A model generated the notes under the pieces. That model was not told the origin of the DNA. It was given only the letters and a program-made list of their open reading frames with translations, and ran no database searches. The translations under genes and the position numbers were made by a program. A DNA stretch of 5,463 bases, from the NCBI GenBank assembly GCA_003563375.1, contig PWSB01000041.1, positions 1 through 5,463 of the forward strand. The letters are read 5' to 3'. Numbering within the stretch: position 1 is the first letter of the stretch; the number at the start of each line of letters is the position of its first letter. This DNA comes from Actinomycetota bacterium. Lineage in GTDB: Bacteria > Actinomycetota > Humimicrobiia > Humimicrobiales > Humimicrobiaceae. Positions 1-5,344 of this stretch are shown here, piece after piece.

Positions 1-474
1 ATTTTTGACAGCGGCCTAAAACTTGAGCTGGATTCAAATATAGCAAAGACATTGGGCATGGCAGATACAATAATCTTTACCCAGAGCAAGGACAGAGGCA
101 AAATTGAAGAGCTAGAAAAAAGGGGAGGCCGAATAGAAAAAACCAGCGGCGGGCAAAAAATAGACATCTATGAGGCTCTTTCCCTGCTTTATAAAAAATA
201 TAAAATAACCTCAGTCCTATTGGAAGCAGGCCCCAGCCTGAATACTTCTTTTTTAAGGGAGGGCGCCATAGATAAAATGATCTTATTTTTTGCGCCTATA
301 ATAATAGGGGGAGATGGGTTGAGCATGTTCTCCGGTATTGGGACAGACAAGGTAAGCCAAGCTATAAGCCTGGATATAAAAGATTTGAAAAGGAGGGGAA
401 GGGATTATTTGTTAACTGTATATCCCAGGGAAGATGTTTACAGGAATAATCAAACAAAAAGGAAAAATCAATAA
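1..474 (+). CDS. ribD: RibD, C-terminal reductase domain (5' end missing)
   Basis: This is the 3' part of the bifunctional pyrimidine deaminase/reductase gene. The reading frame is open from base 1 and gives 157 codons of the RibD C-terminal domain, which uses NADPH to reduce the ribosylamino side chain of the pyrimidine intermediate in the GTP branch of riboflavin synthesis (cytosolic). Visible signatures are IFDSGLKLELDS at the left edge, TIIFT, VLLEAGPSLNTSFL (the EGG/EAG substrate-cofactor loop), IDKMILFFAPIIIGGDG and the final GRDYLLTVYP. The zinc deaminase domain lies outside the window. The protein would normally end near YLLTVYP; about 15 extra residues arise because the frame runs 41 nt into ribE before its TAA. 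It is the first visible gene of the rib operon. The ATG at 52 is internal to the domain and not a real start. Confidence 0.95.
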   Translation: MFDSGLKLELDSNIAKTLGMADTIIFTQSKDRGKIEELEKRGGRIEKTSGGQKIDIYEALSLLYKKYKITSVLLEAGPSLNTSFLREGAIDKMILFFAPIIIGGDGLSMFSGIGTDKVSQAISLDIKDLKRRGRDYLLTVYPREDVYRNNQTKRKNQ

Positions 475-1072
475 TATCCAAAGCAAGGCCGAAGGCCTTG
501 ACATATCGGTATATTGCCCTGGCCTTTCAGAGGATATCGCTGTCGGGGATTCCATATCTGTCGACGGATGCTGCCTTACTGCGGCCAGCCGGGATGGGAA
601 TGGTTTTAGGGCCCAAGTCTCTTATCAGACCATAAAAAATACTACCCTTGGGGACCTTGGGGCAGGTTCACTGGTAAACCTGGAGCCCGCCCTTCGAACC
701 GGGGACAAGATGGGGGGCCATATGGTAACTGGCCATATAGATACAGTAGGAAATATAATGGAGATCCAAAATATGGGGGATGCTTACAGGATGGTTTTTT
801 CCGTACCTGGGCAATACAGCCGGTTTATAGCCCAGAGAGGTTCTATAGCGGTAGACGGGATAAGTCTTACTATCTCAGAAAAGGCAGAAGACTGGTTTGG
901 GGCAGCCATAATACCCCATACTTATAATTCCACCACCTTATGCAATAAAGGGCCCGGTCACCCTGTAAATATCGAAGTGGATATTATTGCCAGATATGTA
1001 GCTAATTATATTGGATATAACAAGGATAGAATATTGGAGGATAAATTAAAAAAATATGGATTCATCAAATAA
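434..1072 (+). CDS. ribE: Riboflavin synthase, alpha subunit
   Basis: Converts two molecules of 6,7-dimethyl-8-ribityllumazine into riboflavin and the aminopyrimidinedione, the last step of the pathway; normally a cytosolic homotrimer. The 212 residues show the duplicated lumazine-binding barrel. Repeat 1 is about residues 1-97: the hallmark start MFTGII, GDSISVDGCCLTA at 38-50 with Cys47 at the catalytic-cysteine position, and NLEPALRTGDKMGGH at 81-95. Repeat 2 is about 98-200: TGHIDTVG, GSIAVDGISLTIS at 135-147, IIPHTYNSTTL and VNIEVDIIARYV. Length is normal for the family. The start at 434 is fixed by the MFTGI motif. It lies inside the end of ribD (41-nt overlap), and only a short AGGGA at 427-431 sits close upstream, so translational coupling to ribD is likely. 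The 3' end overlaps ribBA by 17 nt. Confidence 0.98.
   Translation: MFTGIIKQKGKINNIQSKAEGLDISVYCPGLSEDIAVGDSISVDGCCLTAASRDGNGFRAQVSYQTIKNTTLGDLGAGSLVNLEPALRTGDKMGGHMVTGHIDTVGNIMEIQNMGDAYRMVFSVPGQYSRFIAQRGSIAVDGISLTISEKAEDWFGAAIIPHTYNSTTLCNKGPGHPVNIEVDIIARYVANYIGYNKDRILEDKLKKYGFIK
1036..1058 (+). promoter_or_regulatory. Ribosome binding site and start region of ribBA, unusually long spacing
   Basis: GGAGG at 1036-1040 is the only good Shine-Dalgarno match before the ribBA ATG at 1056, but it is separated from it by 15 nt of A/T-rich sequence. An in-frame TAA at 1047-1049 rules out a start between them. The ATG lies within ribE, 17 nt before the end of that gene. Re-initiation by ribosomes finishing ribE is therefore the likely way in (inference). 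Confidence 0.5.
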
Positions 1073-2273
1073 AAAATATTTTTCTGATATCGAGACCGCT
1101 TTTGAAGATATAAGGGTGGGCAAAGTCATAATAATCGTAGATGATAGGTCTGAAAAAAACGAAGGAGTTTTTTACCAGGCGGCAGAACTTGCTTCTGCAG
1201 ATTCCATCAATTTCATGATGACCCATGGGAAAAGCTTGATATGCCTCCCCTGTACAAAGGAAAGGCTTGACGAGCTAAAGATACCTATGATGGTGAGCGA
1301 AAATGAAAGGCCTCCCAGTATGGCAGCTTTCGCGGTGTCCATTGATACCAAAAATATTTCAGGGACCGGGGTGTCAGCTAAGCATAGGGCAGCTACCATA
1401 AAGAGATTTGTTGACCCTAAATCTAAACCTGGAGATTTCAACATGCCAGGCCATATATTCCCCTTAAAGGCAAATCCCGGGGGGGTACTGGTCAGGGCAG
1501 GCCATACAGAATCGGCTGTTGACCTGTCCCGGATATGCGGGCTGTATCCTGCAGGGGTCATATGTGAAGTAATAAACGAGGAAGGCGAGGTTGCACTTCT
1601 TAAGGACCTTGTGGGCATAGCTGAGCGTTTCGGCTTAAAGATACTCACTATAGAGGAGCTTATAAGGTATAGAAAAAGAAAAGAAAAACTGGTTGAAAAG
1701 ATATGCGAGGCCATGCTGCCCACAAAATGGGGAGATTTCAGAGCGGTTACATACAGGTCCAAATTAGACAATGAGACACATATAGCACTGGTGAAGGGAG
1801 AGGTTGGCGGCAAAAAAAATGTACTGGTAAGGGTTCATTCCCAATGCCTTACCGGAGACACATTTGCCTCCCAGCGCTGCGACTGCGGCCAGCAACTGGA
1901 CATCGCTTTAGAGATGATAAATAAAAGAGAGCAGGGAGTCCTGCTTTACATGGCCCAGGAAGGAAGGGGTATAGGGCTGTGCAATAAGATGAAGGCTTAT
2001 GAGCTCCAGGATAAGGGGCTGGACACGGTAGAGGCAAATCTTAAGTTGGGCTTTGACGCAGACCTGAGGGATTACGGCCTGGGCGCTCAGATTCTATCGG
2101 ACCTCGGCCTGAGTGATATTCAGCTGTTGACAAATAATCCCCGCAAAATCGTAGGCCTGGAAGGCTACGGACTTAAAGTGACCAAAAGGATACCCATTAA
2201 GATGCGGCCAAATAAAAGCAATAAACGTTATCTTGATACAAAAAAAATAAAATTAAAACATTTATTAGATTAG
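1056..2273 (+). CDS. ribBA: RibBA: degenerate DHBP synthase domain fused to GTP cyclohydrolase II
   Basis: A 405-residue protein with the usual RibBA layout. Residues about 8-206 have the fold of 3,4-dihydroxy-2-butanone-4-phosphate synthase (RibB; ribulose 5-phosphate branch). Residues about 225-403 are GTP cyclohydrolase II (RibA; first step of the GTP branch). The RibA half looks intact: HSQCLTGDTFASQRCDC gives the zinc ligands Cys264, Cys275 and Cys277, QEGRGIGL is at 301-308, Asp336 and Arg338 occupy the catalytic DLRDYG motif, and LLTNNPRKI follows. The RibB half keeps THG (56-58), LICLP, TGVSA, PGHIFPL with His133, GHTES and PAGVICE with Glu171. In place of the DRENEGD loop, however, it has DDRSEKNEGV (29-38), so the Arg, metal-binding Glu and Asp become Glu33, Lys34 and Val38; the Arg of RPGH is Met130. 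The RibB activity is therefore doubtful, while the RibA activity is expected. It is co-transcribed with ribE and ribH. Confidence 0.95.
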   Translation: MDSSNKKYFSDIETAFEDIRVGKVIIIVDDRSEKNEGVFYQAAELASADSINFMMTHGKSLICLPCTKERLDELKIPMMVSENERPPSMAAFAVSIDTKNISGTGVSAKHRAATIKRFVDPKSKPGDFNMPGHIFPLKANPGGVLVRAGHTESAVDLSRICGLYPAGVICEVINEEGEVALLKDLVGIAERFGLKILTIEELIRYRKRKEKLVEKICEAMLPTKWGDFRAVTYRSKLDNETHIALVKGEVGGKKNVLVRVHSQCLTGDTFASQRCDCGQQLDIALEMINKREQGVLLYMAQEGRGIGLCNKMKAYELQDKGLDTVEANLKLGFDADLRDYGLGAQILSDLGLSDIQLLTNNPRKIVGLEGYGLKVTKRIPIKMRPNKSNKRYLDTKKIKLKHLLD

Positions 2274-2288
2274 GAGGGACTTAAAATG
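2272..2288 (+). promoter_or_regulatory. Strong ribosome binding site of ribH
   Basis: AGGAGGG at 2272-2278 overlaps the TAG stop of ribBA (2271-2273) and stands 7 nt before the ribH ATG at 2286. This is the best-placed ribosome binding site of the operon. Lumazine synthase often forms large multi-subunit shells, so strong initiation would fit its stoichiometry (inference). Confidence 0.8.
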
Positions 2289-2756
2289 CGAAAAATAGAA
2301 GGGAATCTTGACGGATCAAATTTAAAAATAGGTATAGTTGCCAGCCGTTTTAATGAATTTATAACCTCCAAACTGCTGGATGGTGCCATAGATTGCCTTA
2401 CCAGGCATAAATGCCCTAAAGAAAATATCGACACGGTCTGGGTGCCGGGGGCTTTTGAGATGCCTTCTGCAGTAAAGATAATGGCTCATAAAGGAGATTA
2501 TAATGCTTTGATCTGCCTGGGCGCAATAATAAGGGGGGGCACACAACATAACCAATATATTGCAAATGAGACCATAAAAGGGATTTCCAAGGTGAGCCTG
2601 GACTTTGATCTTCCTATATCTTTTGGGGTAATCACCCCTGAAACCCTCGAGCAGGCTATCGAGAGGGCAGGCACCAGGATGGGGAATAAAGGTTGGGAGG
2701 CTGCCCTTAGCGCAATTGAGATGGCTAATCTTTTCAAAGACCTGAAAAACTTATAA
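2286..2756 (+). CDS. ribH: 6,7-dimethyl-8-ribityllumazine synthase, beta subunit
   Basis: Condenses 5-amino-6-ribitylaminouracil with 3,4-dihydroxybutanone 4-phosphate to give the lumazine that RibE turns into riboflavin. The 156 residues match the family length and fall into register with B. subtilis numbering. Visible are SRFNEFIT with Phe22, VWVPGAFEMP with Phe57, GAIIRGGTQH with the catalytic His88, FGVITPETLEQAIERAG with Arg127, and GNKGWEAA with Lys135 of the phosphate site. The oddity is that the residues after His88 are Asn-Gln, where most homologues have an aromatic residue followed by Asp or Glu (HFDY or HYDY type). Catalytic residues are otherwise complete, so activity is expected. 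It is the last gene of the operon, 12 nt after ribBA, and no rightward terminator with a U-tract follows it. Confidence 0.97.
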   Translation: MRKIEGNLDGSNLKIGIVASRFNEFITSKLLDGAIDCLTRHKCPKENIDTVWVPGAFEMPSAVKIMAHKGDYNALICLGAIIRGGTQHNQYIANETIKGISKVSLDFDLPISFGVITPETLEQAIERAGTRMGNKGWEAALSAIEMANLFKDLKNL

Positions 2757-2797
2757 AAAGATTAGAAGTGCCTAAAACCAAATAGACACTTCTAATC
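2755..2797 (-). terminator. Rho-independent terminator of the corrinoid-protein gene
   Basis: A perfect 11-bp inverted repeat (GATTAGAAGTG at 2760-2770, CACTTCTAATC at 2787-2797) lies in the 62-nt gap between two convergent genes. Read leftward, the stem grows by four more pairs, one of them G-U (2771 with 2786), to 15 bp closing an 8-nt loop at 2775-2782. It is then followed by TTTTTAT. Read rightward, the same 2771/2786 position is a C-A mismatch and no T-run follows. The signal is therefore oriented for the minus-strand gene. Its U-tract overlaps the TAA stop of ribH (2754-2756). It may also stop ribH transcripts weakly. Confidence 0.8.
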
Positions 2798-2818
2798 CAA
2801 TATCCCTATTAACAGCTT

Positions 2819-3454
2819 TTAGCTGCTCATAAGCTCTTCGGTCACATCCACTGCAGTGGATGCATCAGGGGCATAACCAGCCGCACCAATAGACTCGGCG
2901 TATTCCTGTGTCAGAGGAGCTCCTCCTACAACAACCTTTATATCCTTTGTGTCTTGGTCTGCTTTAAGAGCATCTATTACTTCTTTCATGACAGGCATAG
3001 TAGTGGTTAGAAGTGCTGAAAGACCAATTACCTTTACATCATTTTTTTTGGCTTCCTCTACAAATTTTTCATTGGGTACGTCCACGCCTATATCCACTAC
3101 GTTAAAGCCTCCGCCTTCCAGCATCATGACCACAAGGTTCTTACCAATATCATGAAGGTCTCCGGCTACGGTTCCTATAAGCACGGTTCCTTTGGAGGTC
3201 GCACCCGATTCAGTCAAAAGAGGCTTAAGTATATCCATAGCTGCGTGCATAGCCCTTGCGGCTATCAGCACCTCGGGGATGTACATCTCATTTGCCTTAA
3301 ACCTTTTTCCTACTACATTCATCCCAGGCATGAGACCTTCATTGAGGATATCTGAAGAATCCACTCCTGAGTCCACCAGTTTCTGGGCCACCTCTTTGCT
3401 TTTGACATTATCCCCTGCAATAATCGCATCTGCAAGTTCTTGGTATTTTGCCAT
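2819..3454 (-). CDS. Corrinoid (B12-binding) methyl-carrier protein
   Basis: A 211-residue cytosolic protein of the MtmC/MtbC/MttC-type corrinoid family. These proteins carry a methyl group on cobalamin between a substrate-specific methyltransferase and a second methyltransferase that passes it to tetrahydrofolate or coenzyme M. Residues about 1-85 form the helical cap domain (EGLMPGMNVVGKRF at 39-52, YIPEVLIAARAMHAAM at 58-73). Residues about 89-209 form the Rossmann-like B12 domain with GDLHDIGKNL at 98-107, where His101 is the expected lower cobalt ligand of the DxHxxG motif, GLSALLTTTM at 143-152, and VVVGGAPLT from 173. The start at 3454 is supported by AGGAG at 3461-3465, 6 nt upstream. 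The substrate cannot be read from the sequence: no methyltransferase, reductive activator or second carrier is in the window. It is transcribed alone, convergent with the rib operon. Confidence 0.93.
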   Translation of the reverse strand: MAKYQELADAIIAGDNVKSKEVAQKLVDSGVDSSDILNEGLMPGMNVVGKRFKANEMYIPEVLIAARAMHAAMDILKPLLTESGATSKGTVLIGTVAGDLHDIGKNLVVMMLEGGGFNVVDIGVDVPNEKFVEEAKKNDVKVIGLSALLTTTMPVMKEVIDALKADQDTKDIKVVVGGAPLTQEYAESIGAAGYAPDASTAVDVTEELMSS

Positions 3455-3560
3455 TGCCTACTCCTTTTTTCCTTTTTTAATGTTTTCTTGCTTCCTTTAA
3501 GAAGCGGGAGACTTGAGTAATATAATAACAGAAAAGGAAGAAAATGTGGTTTATTTTTTC
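3455..3560. other. Divergent intergenic spacer, left half
   Basis: This A/T-rich spacer holds the leader of the leftward corrinoid gene. Apart from its ribosome binding site (AGGAG on the minus strand at 3461-3465) it contains runs of pyrimidines and a TATAAT on the plus strand at 3521-3526 with no convincing -35 partner. On the minus strand the TATTAT/TATATT-like stretch around 3516-3526 could be a -10 element, but no good -35 stands 16-18 nt before it. I could not place a promoter for the corrinoid gene with confidence, and I see no riboswitch fold. Confidence 0.4.
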
Positions 3561-3592
3561 TTGACTTGGCTATCATTAAAAAGTACTATAAT
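3561..3592 (+). promoter_or_regulatory. Sigma-A-type promoter of the UDG-like gene
   Basis: TTGACT at 3561-3566 is a good -35 element. A -10 element TACTAT at 3584-3589 stands exactly 17 nt downstream. It overlaps a consensus TATAAT at 3587-3592, which would give a less favourable spacing of 20. Transcription would begin at about 3596-3600, leaving a leader of only 20-25 nt before the ATG at 3621. That leader (ATTAAATTTAATATAAATAT at 3601-3620) has no Shine-Dalgarno sequence. Confidence 0.65.
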
Positions 3593-3620
3593 AGGCACTT
3601 ATTAAATTTAATATAAATAT

Positions 3621-4229
3621 ATGCCAATAAGCTCTAAGGAAAGCCTTAAAAACTTACATGAAACTGTAATAAAATGTAAGAGATGCGTAGAGCTTACATC
3701 TTCAAGAAAAAAACCAGTCCCTGGAGAAGGTGCTCCAAGCGCTAAGATAATAATCATCGGTTACCAGCCAACCGAGCAAGGTGCAGGAAGTACAGGAAAA
3801 CCTTTTACCGGTGATGAATCAGGTGAATTTTTAAGAAAGATCATTGATGAAGTGGGCCTCAGCCTTGAAAGGGACACCTATCTCACTTACCTCATAAAAT
3901 GCAGTCCTAGAAACGGAGACACGGCCAAAGACCAGGATAAATACATAAAAAACTGTATTAATTATTTCGTAGAGGAGATCTCTATTACAACACCCCACAT
4001 AATAATATCTTTGGGCCTTAAGGTTTCCAACATAATATTGGAACGGTTCTTCTCGGTCGAAAAAAAATTTAAAGATATAAATGAAATCCATATGAAGGTC
4101 TTTGAGAACCCATCATTTAAACTCGTACCTTTCTACAGCCCCCATGATGTGATGGTCGAAAAGAAAATAAGCAGGGAAAAATACATAGAAGATTTCAGCT
4201 CCCTGGCTAAGTTTCTAAAAATGGTCTGA
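3621..4229 (+). CDS. Divergent uracil-DNA glycosylase superfamily protein (family 4-like, Fe-S)
   Basis: A 202-residue protein with the layout of the [4Fe-4S] uracil-DNA glycosylases (family 4/5, COG1573 type), which excise uracil from DNA. Cluster ligands are present: Cys19 and Cys22 (CKRC), then Cys94 and Cys112 with 17 residues between them, as in family 4. Also retained are VPGEG at 33-37, a beta strand KIIIIG, GKPFTG at 59-64 with the uracil-stacking Phe62, and IIISLG at 127-132. The active site is not canonical. GEAPG is replaced by GYQPT (47-51), the uracil-binding Asn of TNxVKC is Tyr90 (LTYLIKC), and the HPS/HPA motif reads YSPHDV (172-177) with Ser173 in the His position. Fold and cluster look sound; ordinary glycosylase activity is doubtful. 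The ATG is the first possible in-frame start after a TAA at 3609-3611 and lacks a ribosome binding site. It has its own promoter and is convergent with the next gene. Confidence 0.85.
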   Translation: MPISSKESLKNLHETVIKCKRCVELTSSRKKPVPGEGAPSAKIIIIGYQPTEQGAGSTGKPFTGDESGEFLRKIIDEVGLSLERDTYLTYLIKCSPRNGDTAKDQDKYIKNCINYFVEEISITTPHIIISLGLKVSNIILERFFSVEKKFKDINEIHMKVFENPSFKLVPFYSPHDVMVEKKISREKYIEDFSSLAKFLKMV

Positions 4230-4235
4230 TGGAGG

Positions 4236-5228
4236 TCACTCAACCAAATAAACCCTTATCCTTCTCCTGCCGAACCTGTAGCAATCGGCAAGCGAATCAA
4301 AGGCAAGGTCGATCCTGTCTCCTTTTATGGCCCCTCCGGTATCTGCAGCCAGGGCCTCCCCATATCCCGGAATATATAATCTAGTGCCCAGAGGTATAAC
4401 GCTTGGATCTACAGCTACTATGCCTTTCCTTACCCTCAAGCCTATGGCAGTGATCCCGTCTCCGCATAAATTCCCCCCTCCGGAGTAATAGGCTGTAGCC
4501 ACCATCTTCCATTCACCTATTAGATTAAGTCCCGGCGGCTGTATCTGGGCTATTCTTGCTTTTATCCCTTCAAGAAGGTTTTGGACCTCGGACCTTTCAT
4601 TCCTAACCTTTTCCAGTAGCACCTTGTTTCTGGAAATATTTTCCTGCAGCTTCTCCTCTTCTAAGATTATCTCTGCTTTGAGTACTTCTATTTCTTCTAT
4701 CTTTTCTTCTGATTCTTTTAGGATGCGGCTGTACTGCTCCCTGTCAAATCTATATTGCTCAATTAGCTGAGCATCGTTTTGCATTATATTTTTAAACAAA
4801 TAAAGGTTGCTTATGACTTCATTCAGATTTCTGGCTGATAATATGAATTTGGTTACCTCATCGTTTCCATACTTATAGGTATGCACTATCCTGTCTACCA
4901 GAAGCTCCTGCCTTCTTTCAATACTTTCTTTGAGTTCTTCCCTTCTGTTAAAAAGATCCTCCAGCTGGGATTCCAAAATATGCATTTCATTATTATATGA
5001 TTTAATCTGTTCTTGCTTTATGCTGACCGCTGTCTCAGAAGAGATTATCTCCTCCACCAGGTCTTCTTCTTCTTCAGTAAGTCCGGTTATCTTATCCCCA
5101 AGACCTTTTAAGGTGGTGGCCCCTATTTCCTGGATGAAAAAAAATGATGCTAGAAAGGCAAGGATTATAAATGCAGAACCAAGCACCGCAGCCTTGTATC
5201 TTACTGTCTTTTCTTTTATGTAAATCAT
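4236..5228 (-). CDS. Membrane-anchored envelope protein: PcsB-like coiled coil plus 3D domain
   Basis: A 330-residue exported protein. A short basic N-terminus is followed by one hydrophobic segment at about 13-33 (signal anchor or signal peptide). Residues about 45-232 are a long Glu/Lys-rich coiled coil. Its middle, with RIVHTYKYGNDE near 113-124 followed by FILSARNLNEVI and LYLFKNIMQND, resembles the coiled coil of PcsB/CwlO-type wall hydrolases, in which that region contacts FtsX. Residues about 241-330 are a 3D domain (double-psi barrel related to MltA, as in YocH, YabE and YuiC): ATAYYSGGG, GDGITAIG, VDPSVIPLGT (Asp274), ADTGGAIKG (Asp296) and DRIDL (Asp307), the three aspartates that name the domain. 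A role in peptidoglycan cleavage or remodelling is inferred. The start has no clear ribosome binding site; no better start is seen. The 3' end faces the UDG-like gene with 6 nt between the stop codons. Confidence 0.9.
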   Translation of the reverse strand: MIYIKEKTVRYKAAVLGSAFIILAFLASFFFIQEIGATTLKGLGDKITGLTEEEEDLVEEIISSETAVSIKQEQIKSYNNEMHILESQLEDLFNRREELKESIERRQELLVDRIVHTYKYGNDEVTKFILSARNLNEVISNLYLFKNIMQNDAQLIEQYRFDREQYSRILKESEEKIEEIEVLKAEIILEEEKLQENISRNKVLLEKVRNERSEVQNLLEGIKARIAQIQPPGLNLIGEWKMVATAYYSGGGNLCGDGITAIGLRVRKGIVAVDPSVIPLGTRLYIPGYGEALAADTGGAIKGDRIDLAFDSLADCYRFGRRRIRVYLVE

Positions 5229-5269
5229 ACAATATAAAATGATTTTTATTACCTTATTCTTATATTGTA
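5228..5269. repeat. Perfect 10-bp inverted repeat at the start of the 3D-domain gene
   Basis: TACAATATAA at 5228-5237 and its exact complement TTATATTGTA at 5260-5269 are separated by 22 nt. The left arm includes the first base of the ATG start of the leftward gene, and the whole repeat lies in its leader. It could be a binding site for a dimeric regulator or a weak hairpin over the start codon. Being made almost wholly of A/T pairs, it could also be chance. Confidence 0.45.
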
Positions 5270-5279
5270 CATAACATCT

Positions 5280-5285
5280 ATTATA
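5280..5285 (-). promoter_or_regulatory. Possible -10 element for the 3D-domain gene
   Basis: The minus strand reads TATAAT here, about 50 nt before the ATG at 5228. The -35 position is poor for this spacing. A TTGAAA lies 23 nt upstream of TATAAT, and 17 nt upstream of an alternative -10, TTTACT. Promoter location in this leader is plausible but not settled. Confidence 0.3.
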
Positions 5286-5297
5286 AGTAAAATTGCG

Positions 5298-5323
5298 AAA
5301 AATTAGAGTTTCAAAGGCTTTGA
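5298..5323 (-). terminator. Weak hairpin with T-run after the gene at the right edge
   Basis: The 13-nt palindrome TCAAAGGCTTTGA (5311-5323) can form a 5-6 bp hairpin. On the minus strand it is followed within about 8 nt by TTTTT (5298-5302, read leftward). It lies about 20 nt after the stop of the partial leftward frame at the right edge, where a terminator would be expected. The stem is short and only moderately stable. Confidence 0.3.
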
Positions 5324-5344
5324 GGCCATATCTATAAAGATAAC

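Noticed and set aside
1..60. Search for an FMN riboswitch or rib operon promoter
   Set aside because: The window begins inside ribD, so the operon leader is not present; no RFN-type conserved stems are seen elsewhere.
391..411. AGGAGG at 391-396 as a ribosome binding site for an earlier ribE start
   Set aside because: The only nearby start-like codon (TTG 409) is out of frame with ribE, and the MFTGI motif fixes the start at 434.
1172..1813. Long open frame on the minus strand opposite ribBA (213 codons)
   Set aside because: It lies wholly antisense to a well-conserved RibBA sequence, has no recognisable motifs or ribosome binding site, and is explained as a shadow of the coding strand.
3192..3500. 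Plus-strand open frame opposite the corrinoid protein gene
   Set aside because: The minus-strand frame has clear B12-binding motifs and a ribosome binding site; the plus-strand frame is Ser/Ile/Leu-rich shadow sequence.
3490..3526. Hairpin-like CTTCCTTTAAGAAG and the TATAAT at 3521 as regulatory elements
   Set aside because: The stem is only a few pairs long and the TATAAT lacks a -35 at a workable distance.
4930..5223. Plus-strand open frame opposite the coiled-coil part of the 3D protein
   Set aside because: Its Ser-rich product is the complement of Glu/Lys-rich coiled-coil codons.
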